DNA of 64,000 bases from Rhizobium deserti (GTDB taxonomy: Bacteria > Pseudomonadota > Alphaproteobacteria > Rhizobiales > Rhizobiaceae), in assembly GCF_004358025.1 (NCBI RefSeq), contig NZ_SMTL01000003.1, positions 124,001 through 188,000 of the forward strand, given 5' to 3'. Every line of letters begins with the position of its first letter. The first letter of the stretch is position 1. Below, piece by piece: positions 36,104-45,819 of this stretch. A model generated the notes under the pieces. It saw nothing but the letters and a program-made list of their open reading frames with translations. It made no database searches and was not told the DNA's origin. Made by a program: the position numbers and the translations under genes.

Positions 36104-38275
36104 ATGCGTACAGCGATTTCCGCAGTCATATGGGCGCTCGCCAGCGTGATGATCATCATTCTGGTGACCCTGCCGATCAATACGCGCACGCAGCTGATCG
36201 CCAGTATCCTGATCGTCACGGTGATGGCGGTCATCAAGATCCTCAATGCGGAAGGAAAATGGCGGCTCGTGGCTCTGGCCTTCGGGACGGCGATGATCCT
36301 GCGCTATGTTTATTGGCGCACGACCAGCACGCTTCCGCCGGTCAATCAGCTCGAGAACTTCATTCCCGGACTGCTGGTTTACCTGGCGGAAATGTACAGC
36401 GTGGTGATGCTGGCCCTCAGCCTTTTCGTGGTCTCCATGCCGCTTCCGCCGCGCAAGGCCGCCACCCCGGGGGAAGGACGGCTGCCGACCGTCGATGTCT
36501 TCGTTCCGACCTATAACGAAGACGAAGGGCTTCTGGCCAACACGCTCGCCGCTGCCCGCAACATGGATTATCCGGCCGACAAGTTCACGGTGTGGCTGCT
36601 CGACGACGGCGGGACGGTCCAGAAACGGACATCCGCCAATGTCTCCGACGCCCGGGCGGCGGAAGCGCGCTACAAGACCCTGCAGCAGCTTTGCGAAGAC
36701 CTCGGGGTTCGCTATCTGACACGCGAGCGCAATGAACATGCCAAGGCTGGCAATCTCAACAATGGACTTGCCCACTCCACAGGCGAGCTCGTGGCGGTCT
36801 TCGATGCCGACCACGCTCCCGCCCGCGACTTCCTTCTCGAGACGGTCCACTACTTCGAAACCGAACCGAAGCTCTTCCTCGTCCAGACGCCGCACTTCTT
36901 CCTCAATCCCGACCCGGTGGAGCGCAATCTTCGTACATTTGAGCGGATGCCCAGCGAGAACGAAATGTTCTACGGCATCATCCAGCGCGGCCTCGACAAA
37001 TGGAATGCCGCCTTCTTCTGCGGCTCGGCAGCGGTTCTCAACCGCAAGGCCCTGGAAGTCTCAAAAGGCTTCAGCGGCGTCAGCATTACCGAAGATTGCG
37101 AAACCGCGCTCGACCTGCATGGGCTTGGCTGGCACAGCATCTACGTGGATCGACCTCTGATCGCGGGGCTCCAGCCTGCCACCTTTGCCAGCTTTATCGG
37201 CCAGCGCAGCCGCTGGGCCCAGGGCATGATGCAGATACTACGCTTTCGCTTTCCGCCGCTCAAACGCGGCCTCTCATTCCCCCAGCGCCTTTGCTACATG
37301 TCTTCGACGCTGTTCTGGCTGTTTCCCTTCCCGCGGACCATCTTCCTGTTCGCACCACTGTTCTACCTGTTCTTCGACTTGCAGATCTTCACCTCTTCCG
37401 GCGGCGAATTCCTGGTCTATTCGCTGACCTACATGATCGTGAACATGCTCATGCAGAACTACCTTTACGGCTCGTTCCGCTGGCCGTGGATCTCGGAACT
37501 CTATGAATATGTCCAGACGGTGCATCTTCTGCCGGCCGTCGTCTCGGTGATGCTCAATCCCAGAAAGCCGACCTTCAAGGTGACGGCGAAGGACGAGTCC
37601 GTCTCGGTCAGCAGGCTCTCTGAAATCAGCAGGCCCTTCTTTGTTATCTTCGCGGTGCTGGTGATTGCCTTCTGCATCAGCGTCTACCGGGTCTATGCCG
37701 AGCCCTACAAGGCCGATGTGACGCTGGTCGTGGGCGGCTGGAACCTGCTCAACATCATTATTGCCGGTTGCGCTCTCGGCGTCGTCTCGGAACGCGGCGA
37801 ACGCCAGTCATCGCGGCGGATACGGGTCAGCCGGCGCTGCGAATTCGGGATTGACGGCCGCTGGTTCACCGCAACGATAGAGGACGTATCGGTGAACGGC
37901 GCGGCGATCCAGATCTATACGGAAGGCTTCCGCGGCATTGCAGCCAACAGCCAGGGGGTCATCCGCTTCCAACCTTTTAGCGACATGCCTGTTGGAGAAC
38001 TGCCTGTGGATGTCCGCCACGCGGAAAGCCTTGGCGACGTCACCTCGATCGGCTGCCGCTATATGCCGCAAAAGGCGACTGATCACCGGTTGATTGCCGA
38101 CCTCATTTTTGCCAACTCGGCGCAATGGAGCCAGTTTCAGACGGCCCGCCGCAATAATCCCGGCCTGCTGCGGGGAACGATCTGGTTTCTCGGCGTCGCG
38201 CTCTACCAGACGACGCGCGGCCTCGGCTACCTCGTCAAGGATTTCGGCAAGAACCGCCCCGCCGGCGAAGCGTGA
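36104..38275 (+). CDS. bcsA: Cellulose synthase catalytic subunit BcsA
   Basis: This is the processive GT2 enzyme that polymerises UDP-glucose into cellulose and pushes the chain through the inner membrane. The 723-residue product has membrane segments at the N-terminus, the catalytic motifs D (VWLLDDGG), DxD (VFDADHAP), TED (SITEDCE) and QxxRW (QRSRWAQG), further membrane segments, then a C-terminal PilZ domain with RRIRVSRRC and DVSVNGAAI, the RxxxR and D/NxSxxG signatures for c-di-GMP binding. ATG 36104 is preferred to GTG 36101, with AGAGGT at 36090-36095. Activity should therefore depend on c-di-GMP. Confidence 0.96.
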   Translation: MRTAISAVIWALASVMIIILVTLPINTRTQLIASILIVTVMAVIKILNAEGKWRLVALAFGTAMILRYVYWRTTSTLPPVNQLENFIPGLLVYLAEMYSVVMLALSLFVVSMPLPPRKAATPGEGRLPTVDVFVPTYNEDEGLLANTLAAARNMDYPADKFTVWLLDDGGTVQKRTSANVSDARAAEARYKTLQQLCEDLGVRYLTRERNEHAKAGNLNNGLAHSTGELVAVFDADHAPARDFLLETVHYFETEPKLFLVQTPHFFLNPDPVERNLRTFERMPSENEMFYGIIQRGLDKWNAAFFCGSAAVLNRKALEVSKGFSGVSITEDCETALDLHGLGWHSIYVDRPLIAGLQPATFASFIGQRSRWAQGMMQILRFRFPPLKRGLSFPQRLCYMSSTLFWLFPFPRTIFLFAPLFYLFFDLQIFTSSGGEFLVYSLTYMIVNMLMQNYLYGSFRWPWISELYEYVQTVHLLPAVVSVMLNPRKPTFKVTAKDESVSVSRLSEISRPFFVIFAVLVIAFCISVYRVYAEPYKADVTLVVGGWNLLNIIIAGCALGVVSERGERQSSRRIRVSRRCEFGIDGRWFTATIEDVSVNGAAIQIYTEGFRGIAANSQGVIRFQPFSDMPVGELPVDVRHAESLGDVTSIGCRYMPQKATDHRLIADLIFANSAQWSQFQTARRNNPGLLRGTIWFLGVALYQTTRGLGYLVKDFGKNRPAGEA

Positions 38276-38286
38276 GGGAGAGGGTG

Positions 38287-40704
38287 ATGAGAAGAACTTT
38301 TCTGATCGCGTTTTCCCTCCTGCTTGCAGGTGCGGCCCTGGCGCAGCAGCCGCCTGCCCCGTTTGACATGGGCCCGGAAAGAAGCACCGGGCCAGCCACT
38401 CGTCCGAGCCCTGCCGCACCGCGACCCACACCGACCACGCCCGCGGCACCCTTTCAACCCACCCCGGCAGCGCCTTTGCCCGCAGCCAGAACGACCGCGC
38501 CGACAGCAAAAGCAGCACTGGCCGCACAAGCTGCACCGGCTTCGGCAGGCGATCAGAGTGATCCCTCCAGGCGCTATTTGGTTCCGAGCGACACGCTGCG
38601 GCTTGCGGGGGAAACGGAGCGGCGCGCATGGTCTCTTTACCTCACGGCCGAGCAGGCTGCGGCGCCGGCCAAGCTGCACCTCGCCTATCAGAACTCTATT
38701 TTCGTCGCCCCGGAACTGTCCAATCTGGTGATCAGCATCAACGACGTGCAGATCTATGCCGATCGCATCGCTGCCGCCGATCAGGCGTCGGAGCATGTCA
38801 TCAACCTGCCTCCAGGGGTCTTGAAGGCTGGCAACAATATTGTGCGGTTCGGCGCAGACCAGCGCCATCGTACCGACTGCACGGTCGAATCCACATACGA
38901 ACTGTGGACGGATATCGACCCGCAGAAGACCTTCCTATCCTTCGGCAGCAGCCCGGCCGGACGCTTTACCCGGCTCGACGATCTCCGCGCCGTCGGTCTT
39001 GATGGCCGTGGCAAGACCCGCTTCCGGCTCATCGTGCCGTCTCTCGACCAGCTCGCAGCCACCGATGTTTTGATGCGCCTGGCCCAAGGGCTGGCTCTGG
39101 TGGGCGGCATGCCAAACCAATCCTTCAGTTTTCAGAAGACACCGGATGGGCCGCTGCAGCCGGGCGAGCTTGCTGTCTTCGTCGGCACGCCGGAGGAGCT
39201 CCGTCCCCTGCTTCCCAACGTCACGCCGGCAGCAGCGAATGCCGCTGTTGCCAGTTTTGCCGATTATCCCGGAAGCAGCGGCTATTCCGCGCTGGTTCTT
39301 TCCGGTCCGAGCTGGCCGTCTATCCAGGGACTGATCGAGAGCTTCGTATCGTCCACGGACGGCGCTGCGACGCAACGGCGAGAAACGCTCTCGACGATGA
39401 GCTGGAACGGCATCGACACGCCGTTTCTGTTTGCCAACACGCTGCTGGACTTTTCGTCCCTGGGCGTCGGCAGCGAAGAATTTTCCGGTCGTCTTTACCG
39501 CAAGCAGTTCACGATCGGCGTTCCTGCGGATTTCTATGCCAATGCCTATGGAGAGGCGCGTATTCTGCTCGATGCGGCCTATACCGCCGACGTCCTGCCG
39601 GGCAGTCACATCGATGTCTTCGTCAACGGCAATATTGCATCCACCATCCCGATTACCTCGGGAGGCGGAGCAGTGCTGCGGCATCTGCCGATCAAGCTGA
39701 CGCTTCGCCATTTCAAGCCCGGCGTCAACAGCATCGTCATCGAAGCCGCTCTGCTGACTTCTGCTGACAAGGCATGTGCGCCCGGCGCCACGGCCGAAGA
39801 CAGACCGCGCTTTGCCCTTTTCGGCAGCTCACAGTTCCAAATGCCCGACTTTGCGCGCATCGCGCAGGTGCCCAATCTGGGTGCGACGGCCGGCACTGGC
39901 TTTCCCTATGCCAGCAGCAGCGATCCAGTATCGCTGTTTCTGGGGCGAGTGGACGAGAAGACGCTTTCGGCCGCAGCGACATTCCTCGGCAAGATCGCGA
40001 TCGCTTCGCATCGCGTCGTCCCCGTCAGCGTGACGATCTCGGCTGCCAGGATCGCCGGTCGCAATGCCCTGTTCGTGGGATCGATTTCCGAGTTTCCCGC
40101 CAATGTCCTCGCACAGCTGAAGATCGATCCGGAAAGCAGCAGCAATTGGAGCCCCGACGGCAGCACGCAACCGTCGCCCCATCCGTCGCTCAGCCTGCAG
40201 GACTGGCAGACGCGCTCTGGCAACAACTTCCTGGCCCGGCAGTTCTCATCTCTGGCGGACTGGGCGAAGCGGAACTTCGACCTGTCGATCGCCATGCTGC
40301 GCTTCGCGCCTGCGACCGACGAAACCTATAAGCCGCCCAAATCCGCCCAGATGATCATCGCCCAGGAAAGCGACCCCACAGAGCTCGGCACCTGGACGGC
40401 AATCATCTCTCCCGACGGCAACACGCTTCAACAGGGGATGGACGCCTTTTCGAGCAGGCAGTCTTGGGAAAACCTGAAGGGCCGCATCACCGTTTACAGC
40501 GGCGCCGAAGCGGAGCCTGAAACCGTGCCGGTCAGCTGGTTCCGGTTCATGCCGACGCAGACCATTTCCTTTTTCAATGCGCGCCTGATCGCCGCCAACT
40601 GGCTGTCGGACAATATCATGTCCTATGGGCTGCTTCTGGCAGCCGGCGCCGTGCTGCTGGGACTTGCGACGGGTGGGCTACTTGCGCGGCTCGGACGCGA
40701 CTAG
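38287..40704 (+). CDS. bcsB: Cellulose synthase regulatory subunit BcsB
   Basis: BcsB is the periplasmic, membrane-anchored partner of BcsA that guides the glucan. The 805-residue product has a Sec signal peptide (MRRTFLIAFSLLLAGAALAQ), a Pro/Ala-rich linker, two carbohydrate-binding and flavodoxin-like repeats, and a C-terminal membrane helix (SYGLLLAAGAVLLGLATGGL). It follows bcsA by 11 bp, with GAGGGAGAGGG before the ATG. The usual next gene, an endoglucanase bcsZ, is absent; the next gene is convergent with eight bases between stops. Confidence 0.93.
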   Translation: MRRTFLIAFSLLLAGAALAQQPPAPFDMGPERSTGPATRPSPAAPRPTPTTPAAPFQPTPAAPLPAARTTAPTAKAALAAQAAPASAGDQSDPSRRYLVPSDTLRLAGETERRAWSLYLTAEQAAAPAKLHLAYQNSIFVAPELSNLVISINDVQIYADRIAAADQASEHVINLPPGVLKAGNNIVRFGADQRHRTDCTVESTYELWTDIDPQKTFLSFGSSPAGRFTRLDDLRAVGLDGRGKTRFRLIVPSLDQLAATDVLMRLAQGLALVGGMPNQSFSFQKTPDGPLQPGELAVFVGTPEELRPLLPNVTPAAANAAVASFADYPGSSGYSALVLSGPSWPSIQGLIESFVSSTDGAATQRRETLSTMSWNGIDTPFLFANTLLDFSSLGVGSEEFSGRLYRKQFTIGVPADFYANAYGEARILLDAAYTADVLPGSHIDVFVNGNIASTIPITSGGGAVLRHLPIKLTLRHFKPGVNSIVIEAALLTSADKACAPGATAEDRPRFALFGSSQFQMPDFARIAQVPNLGATAGTGFPYASSSDPVSLFLGRVDEKTLSAAATFLGKIAIASHRVVPVSVTISAARIAGRNALFVGSISEFPANVLAQLKIDPESSSNWSPDGSTQPSPHPSLSLQDWQTRSGNNFLARQFSSLADWAKRNFDLSIAMLRFAPATDETYKPPKSAQMIIAQESDPTELGTWTAIISPDGNTLQQGMDAFSSRQSWENLKGRITVYSGAEAEPETVPVSWFRFMPTQTISFFNARLIAANWLSDNIMSYGLLLAAGAVLLGLATGGLLARLGRD

Positions 40705-40712
40705 GCCCCAGG

Positions 40713-41294
40713 TCAGAGGCTGGTGGGCGGCGGGCCATACTTGCCCCTGAACCTCTTGCTGACATGCAAGGAGCCTTCAAGGCCGAACCGCCAAGGAAGA
40801 TCGACACCTTGAGAAATGCCGATGCGGCGGCCGGTGACGATCATCGCCGGCAGCAGCGGCGGCGTCAGCCGGAATGGCGGGCCGAACAGATACAGGCCGT
40901 TATGCTCGATGGTGATGCCGAGTGCCTGGCATAGACGGCCTGGTCCCGAACACAAAAGCAGCGGATCGGCCAAGCCACGTCGTGCTTCCATCTCGGTCAT
41001 GCCTCCTACCGGCTGCAGCGCGCGGATGAGGACGGCGCTGCCGGGGCGACACACGAAATTCAGACACCAGTGTATTCCATAGGAGCGATAAACATAGGCA
41101 TGCGCGGCAGGGCCGAACATGACCCGGTTGCGTTGGGTTGGCCCTCGGAAGCTGTGCGAGGCGGGATCGTCCGGCTCATAGGCTTCCGTTTCGACGATAA
41201 TCCCGCCGCAGCTGCCGATATCCAATTGGAAGCCGATCACGTCGCGCGCGACTTCAACGGCGCTGCGATCGAAAAAACTCTGGTCGAATGGCAT
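40713..41294 (-). CDS. 3-methyladenine DNA glycosylase (AAG/MPG family)
   Basis: The 193-residue product belongs to the alkyladenine glycosylase family that removes alkylated purines. Motifs seen: IVETEAYEPDDPASHSFRG (catalytic Glu region), RNRVMFGPAAHAYVYRSYG and HWCLNFVC, then GPGRLCQALGI. The length is normal for bacterial members. It is unrelated to the flanking cellulose and nitrate genes, and it stands alone on the - strand, 62 bp after the cysG stop, so it might be read from the nitrate operon. Confidence 0.92.
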   Translation of the reverse strand: MPFDQSFFDRSAVEVARDVIGFQLDIGSCGGIIVETEAYEPDDPASHSFRGPTQRNRVMFGPAAHAYVYRSYGIHWCLNFVCRPGSAVLIRALQPVGGMTEMEARRGLADPLLLCSGPGRLCQALGITIEHNGLYLFGPPFRLTPPLLPAMIVTGRRIGISQGVDLPWRFGLEGSLHVSKRFRGKYGPPPTSL

Positions 41295-41356
41295 GTCTTC
41301 AAGCCGGCGGGTTCATCTCTCCCCGGCTATAGCGGATGACGAGGAGCTTGTCTTGC

Positions 41357-42796
41357 TTAGCGAACCGCAACCCGGCCCATGCTGTCGTCCTCGCTCAGGC
41401 GAACAGATCGTCTGCCGGCTGCAGCCAAAGAGCCGCCGACGGCAATCAAGACGGGGCTATCATATCCGATCTCGGCTATCCCCGCTTCGAGTGTTGAAAG
41501 ATCGCCATGCCATTGCCGCTCGGCCCGGCGGCTGACATCGCTCATGACGACAACCGGGGTCGAAGGGTGCATCCCTTCCGCCAGAAGACGGGCGCCGATC
41601 ATCGGTGCTGTCCTGCCGCCCATATAGAAGATCGTCGTGGTGCGCGTATCGGCGACGGTTTTCCAGTTGACATCCGCAGGCAGACCGCCCTTGCGAGAAT
41701 GGCCGGTGATCAGCCGTACCGATTGCGCGTGGTCGCGATGGGTCAGCGAGATGCCAAGGCGCGACGCCATGGCGCTGGCGGCTGTAATGCCGGGGACGAC
41801 CTGCACCGGAATGCCTTCCCGTTCGAGACAGGCGATCTCCTCGCCGGCACGGCCGAAGATCATCGGGTCTCCAGATTTCAGCCGCACCACGTGTTTGCCC
41901 GCCTTGGCGAAGTTCACCATCATCGCGTTGATGTCTTCCTGGCGGCAGCTCTCCCGTCCACCGCGCTTGCCGACCAACATGCGCTTGGCTTCCCGGCGGG
42001 CCAGTTCAAGCACCTCGTCGGACACTAGATCGTCGAACAGGATGACGTCGGCGGCTTGCAGGGCGCGCACCGCCTTCAATGTCAGCAGTTCAGCATCGCC
42101 GGGGCCGGCGCCGACCAGCGTGACCCGGCCCTGCCCCGCCGGGAGATTGGCCAGGTGCGATGCGTCGGCAAGGACGGCGGCTTCACTTTCGGGCATTGGC
42201 TCGCTGCCGAAGGCACGGTCCACGAAGCGCTCCCAGAAAGCGCGGCGCGAGGGGCCGGGCGCGAGACGGTCATTGATTTTGTCGCGCAGCGACTGCGCGA
42301 GCTCGGCCCAGGTTTTCAGCGATTGCGGCAGCAGGGTCTCGATCCGCCGGCGAATGGCCTGGGCGAGGATCGGTGCCGCCCCATCGGTGGAAATGGACAC
42401 GACGACCGGCGAACGGTTGACGATCGAGCCGAACTGGAACTGGCAGAAGGCCGGCTTGTCGATGACGTTGACAGGTACGCCGGCGGCCCGAGCCGCTTCG
42501 AAGAAAGCGAGCGCCTCGTCTTCCTCCTCACAATCAGCAATCGCGATTGCGGCGCCGGCGAAGACGTCGTGGTGCCAGCTTGCGGGATGATGGATAAACC
42601 GGCCTTCGGCATGCTCCGCACCGCGCTCGATCAGAGCTGTAAACGTGTGGGACAACTCCGGCGCATAGACATGCACCTGCGCACCGCAGGCGGCCAGAAG
42701 CTCGGCTTTCCAGGCGGCGGCGTCGGTTCCGCCGGCGACGATCACGCGTTTGCCTTCGAGTCCCCAGAAAACCGGAAGCTTGGCGAGCGGCGCCAT
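41357..42796 (-). CDS. cysG: Siroheme synthase CysG
   Basis: CysG makes siroheme, the cofactor of NirB. The 479-residue product has an N-terminal dehydrogenase/ferrochelatase part with a Rossmann-type VIVAGGTDAAAWKAELL and VVSISTDGAAPILAQAIR, and a C-terminal uroporphyrinogen methyltransferase part (LVGAGPGDAELLTLKAV, MLVGKRGGRESCRQEDIN, VVPGITAASAMASRLGI). ATG 42796 has GAGGTGG five bases upstream and lies 25 bp after the nasA stop; an alternative start at 42850 would overlap nasA. It is the last gene of the nitrate operon. Confidence 0.92.
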   Translation of the reverse strand: MAPLAKLPVFWGLEGKRVIVAGGTDAAAWKAELLAACGAQVHVYAPELSHTFTALIERGAEHAEGRFIHHPASWHHDVFAGAAIAIADCEEEDEALAFFEAARAAGVPVNVIDKPAFCQFQFGSIVNRSPVVVSISTDGAAPILAQAIRRRIETLLPQSLKTWAELAQSLRDKINDRLAPGPSRRAFWERFVDRAFGSEPMPESEAAVLADASHLANLPAGQGRVTLVGAGPGDAELLTLKAVRALQAADVILFDDLVSDEVLELARREAKRMLVGKRGGRESCRQEDINAMMVNFAKAGKHVVRLKSGDPMIFGRAGEEIACLEREGIPVQVVPGITAASAMASRLGISLTHRDHAQSVRLITGHSRKGGLPADVNWKTVADTRTTTIFYMGGRTAPMIGARLLAEGMHPSTPVVVMSDVSRRAERQWHGDLSTLEAGIAEIGYDSPVLIAVGGSLAAAGRRSVRLSEDDSMGRVAVR

Positions 42797-42821
42797 GCTA
42801 CCACCTCGGCCGGAACGGCCT

Positions 42822-45476
42822 TCACTCCGCTGCTGCTGCAAGACATCCATCGATGATCCCCTTGATTTCGGCGCGGCAGGAGCCGCAATTGGTTCCGGCA
42901 TTGGTTTGCTTGCCGACGGCATCGACCGAGTGGCAGCCAGTCCTGATCGCCGAGACGATGCTGTTGACGCCGACCGAAAAGCAGGAGCAAACGGTGGCGC
43001 CCGGATCCGGCTGATCGGCGCCGGGCCTTCCTGCAACGATGCCAAAGCGCTTGCGCAGGTCCGAATGGTCGGCCTTCAACTGGTCCAGCGCCCAGTTGCG
43101 AGCGACGGCGACTGGCTGGTTCGAGAGGAACACCGCCGCAAGCAGCCTTCCATCCTGGAAGAAGGCAAGCCGTAGGTCGCCGGACTGCCGGTCGGCATAA
43201 CCGATCGGTTCAAGACCGGCAGAAAGGTTGAACGTGTTTCGGCACCAGACCGTCCAATCCTCGACCGGTGACTTGAAACCCAGTTCGATCCGCCAGCCAC
43301 CGTCAGCCTTGGCGAGCGCCCAGTATTCGGCGTCGGGCACCATCGGCTTTGCAGCGGAAACCGCAAAGCCATAGAATGCGGCCTCAAAGGGACGGAGGGC
43401 GATCGCGACATTCTTGGAGGCCGGCTGGCCGGAATGGGGATCGGTGACGGGCGCAACCAGAGCATCTACGCGCGCCTTGGCGGCGAACTGGTCGTTCCAG
43501 TGCATCGGCACGAAGACGCTGCCGAGCGCCTGGCGTTCGGTCACCAGCGCCCGGACGATGACTTTGCCATGCGGGCTCTCCAGCTCCACCAAGCCGGCGC
43601 CGCGGATGCCGAGATCCATCGCGTCCCGCGGATGGATTTCTGCAAACGGTTCGGCAATGTGGCTCGAAAGCCGGGGGCTTTTTCCGGTGCGCGTCATCGT
43701 GTGCCAGTGGTCGCGAATGCGGCCGGTATTGAGCGTCAGCGGGTAGTTTTCGCTTGTGCGATCCGCCGAGGATGCCTCGATCGGAATAAAGCGCGCCTTG
43801 CGGTCAGGGGTGTAAAAACCGCCCTCGGCAAAGAACCGCGTGACGCACGATCCAGTCGCCGCCGGCTGCGGCCATTGAAAGGGTGCCAGCGTCCGATAAC
43901 CGGCGTCGTCGATATGCGCATAGGCGCCGATATCGAAATCACGGCTGCCGCTATTTTCGAAAGCGGAAAGCACCGCATGTTCCGCAAAGATTTCGGCCGG
44001 AGACGCGTAGTCGAAGCCGGAAAAGCCCATGCGTCGCCCAACTTCGGCCATCTGCCACCAGTCAGCTCTGGCTTCACCGGGAAACGCGAGGAAACCCCGC
44101 TGGCGGGAAATGCGGCGCTCTGAATTGGTGACGGTGCCATCTTTTTCACCCCATCCGAGCGAGGGCAGCAGGACATGAGCATGCCGAGCGGTATCGGTGT
44201 CGCGAAGAATGTCGGAGACGACGACGAAGGGACAGGCCTTGATCGCCGCTTCGACCGCATCGGCATCGGGCATGGAGACCACCGGATTGGTGGCCATAAT
44301 CCATAGCGCCTTGATGCGGCCATCCGCGACAGCCTTGAACATGTCGACCGCTTTCAAGCCGGCCTTTTCAGCCATGGTCGGAGATGCCCAAAAACGCTGC
44401 ACGCGGTCGCGATCTTCGGGGTTCTCGATCGCCATATGGGCGGCGAGCATGTTGGCAAGACCGCCGACTTCGCGGCCGCCCATGGCGTTCGGCTGGCCGG
44501 TCAGCGAAAAGGGTCCCATGCCCAGGCGGCCAATCCGGCCGGTCGCCAGGTGACAGTTGATGATCGCATTGACCTTGTCGGTGCCGGACGAGGATTGGTT
44601 GACGCCCTGGCTGTAGCAGGTGACGACCTTTTCATTCGTTTCGAACAGCCGGAAGAATTTGCGCAGCTGCATGGCCGGCAGGCCGGTGCGCTCCATGATC
44701 TCGGTGAAGGACAATGCCGAGGCTTTGGCGAATGCCTCGGGGAAGCCCTGCGTATGGGCATCGATATAATCTCGGTCGATTGTGGGACTTACCGCCAAAT
44801 GTCCGAGAAGCCCCATGAACAGTGCGACGTCGCCATCCGGCCGGATGGCGAGATGCAGGTCGGCAATGTCGCAAGTCATCGTCCGGCGCGGGTCGATGAC
44901 GACGATCCTCATGGCCGGCCGGGCTGTCTTGGCGGCGGCGATCCGCTGGTAGAGCACTGGATGGCACCAGGCGAGATTGGAGCCGGTCAGGATGACGACG
45001 TCGGCGAGTTCCAGGTCTTCATAGACGCCCGGTACGGTATCGGCCCCAAAAGCGCGGCGATGGCCGGCCACCGAAGACGACATGCAAAGCCGGGAGTTCG
45101 TGTCGATATTGGCCGAGCCGATAAAACCCTTCATCAGCTTGTTGGCGACGTAGTAATCCTCGGTCAGCAATTGTCCAGAGACATAGAAGGCGACGGAATC
45201 GGGGCCATGTTCGGCGATGGCATCCGAAAATTTTCGCGCGACGAGATCGAGCGCCACGTCCCAACCTGTTCTCTGGCCAAGCACTTCCGGAAACAGAACC
45301 CGCCCGTCAAGGCCGATCGTCTCGGCGAGCGCCGATCCCTTGGAGCAGAGCCGGCCGAAATTGGCCGGGTGTTCCGGATCCCCCTTTACCGCCACGGTAC
45401 CGTCGCCCTCCACTGTGGCGATAACGCCGCATCCGACGCCACAATAGGGACAGGTGGTTTTGACCTCCTTCACCAT
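42822..45476 (-). CDS. nasA: Assimilatory nitrate reductase catalytic subunit
   Basis: This 884-residue molybdopterin enzyme reduces nitrate to nitrite in the cytoplasm. It opens with the [4Fe-4S] motif CPYCGVGCGV, continues through the molybdopterin oxidoreductase domains (SRLCMSSSVAGHRRAFG, QGVNQSSSGTDKVNAI, NPVVSMPDADAV) and the molybdopterin dinucleotide-binding C-terminal part, and ends with a BFD-type [2Fe-2S] domain (CSCFSVGVNSIV, CGSCRAEIKGII) seen in NasA of alphaproteobacteria. The stop of nirD abuts its ATG (45476/45477), so the two are coupled. Confidence 0.95.
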   Translation of the reverse strand: MVKEVKTTCPYCGVGCGVIATVEGDGTVAVKGDPEHPANFGRLCSKGSALAETIGLDGRVLFPEVLGQRTGWDVALDLVARKFSDAIAEHGPDSVAFYVSGQLLTEDYYVANKLMKGFIGSANIDTNSRLCMSSSVAGHRRAFGADTVPGVYEDLELADVVILTGSNLAWCHPVLYQRIAAAKTARPAMRIVVIDPRRTMTCDIADLHLAIRPDGDVALFMGLLGHLAVSPTIDRDYIDAHTQGFPEAFAKASALSFTEIMERTGLPAMQLRKFFRLFETNEKVVTCYSQGVNQSSSGTDKVNAIINCHLATGRIGRLGMGPFSLTGQPNAMGGREVGGLANMLAAHMAIENPEDRDRVQRFWASPTMAEKAGLKAVDMFKAVADGRIKALWIMATNPVVSMPDADAVEAAIKACPFVVVSDILRDTDTARHAHVLLPSLGWGEKDGTVTNSERRISRQRGFLAFPGEARADWWQMAEVGRRMGFSGFDYASPAEIFAEHAVLSAFENSGSRDFDIGAYAHIDDAGYRTLAPFQWPQPAATGSCVTRFFAEGGFYTPDRKARFIPIEASSADRTSENYPLTLNTGRIRDHWHTMTRTGKSPRLSSHIAEPFAEIHPRDAMDLGIRGAGLVELESPHGKVIVRALVTERQALGSVFVPMHWNDQFAAKARVDALVAPVTDPHSGQPASKNVAIALRPFEAAFYGFAVSAAKPMVPDAEYWALAKADGGWRIELGFKSPVEDWTVWCRNTFNLSAGLEPIGYADRQSGDLRLAFFQDGRLLAAVFLSNQPVAVARNWALDQLKADHSDLRKRFGIVAGRPGADQPDPGATVCSCFSVGVNSIVSAIRTGCHSVDAVGKQTNAGTNCGSCRAEIKGIIDGCLAAAAE

Positions 45477-45809
45477 CTACTCTGCCGCCACCATCACGAG
45501 GCTCTCTAGAGCAACAAAGAGCTGGCCGCTGTCGTTGCGGATCTGGATCACGCGCACCTCGCCCTCGTCCGCACCCAGCGCCTTGCCCGTTTCCAGCGAG
45601 ATCACCCAGTTGTGCAGCGGGCAGGTGACCGAAGTGCCGTGAACAATGCCTTCCGACAGCGGACCGCCCTTGTGCGGGCAGCGGTTCTCGATGGCGTGGA
45701 CCTCATGCTCGTCGGTGCGGAAGACGGCGATCTTCATCATCGGCGTTTTGACGCAGCGGGCGCCGAGAAGCGGAATATCGGAAATGTCGCCGATCGGATG
45801 CCAGTTCAT
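45477..45809 (-). CDS. nirD: Nitrite reductase small subunit NirD
   Basis: The 110-residue product is a Rieske-type domain. It keeps both ligand pairs, CPH and CPLH, so a [2Fe-2S] cluster is plausible; some enteric NirD proteins have lost these ligands. It works with NirB in NADH-dependent nitrite reduction. ATG 45809 is favoured over ATG 45815 because GAGGAG lies six bases before it. The gene starts 10 bp after the nirB stop. Confidence 0.93.
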   Translation of the reverse strand: MNWHPIGDISDIPLLGARCVKTPMMKIAVFRTDEHEVHAIENRCPHKGGPLSEGIVHGTSVTCPLHNWVISLETGKALGADEGEVRVIQIRNDSGQLFVALESLVMVAAE

Positions 45810-45819
45810 ATCCATCTCC

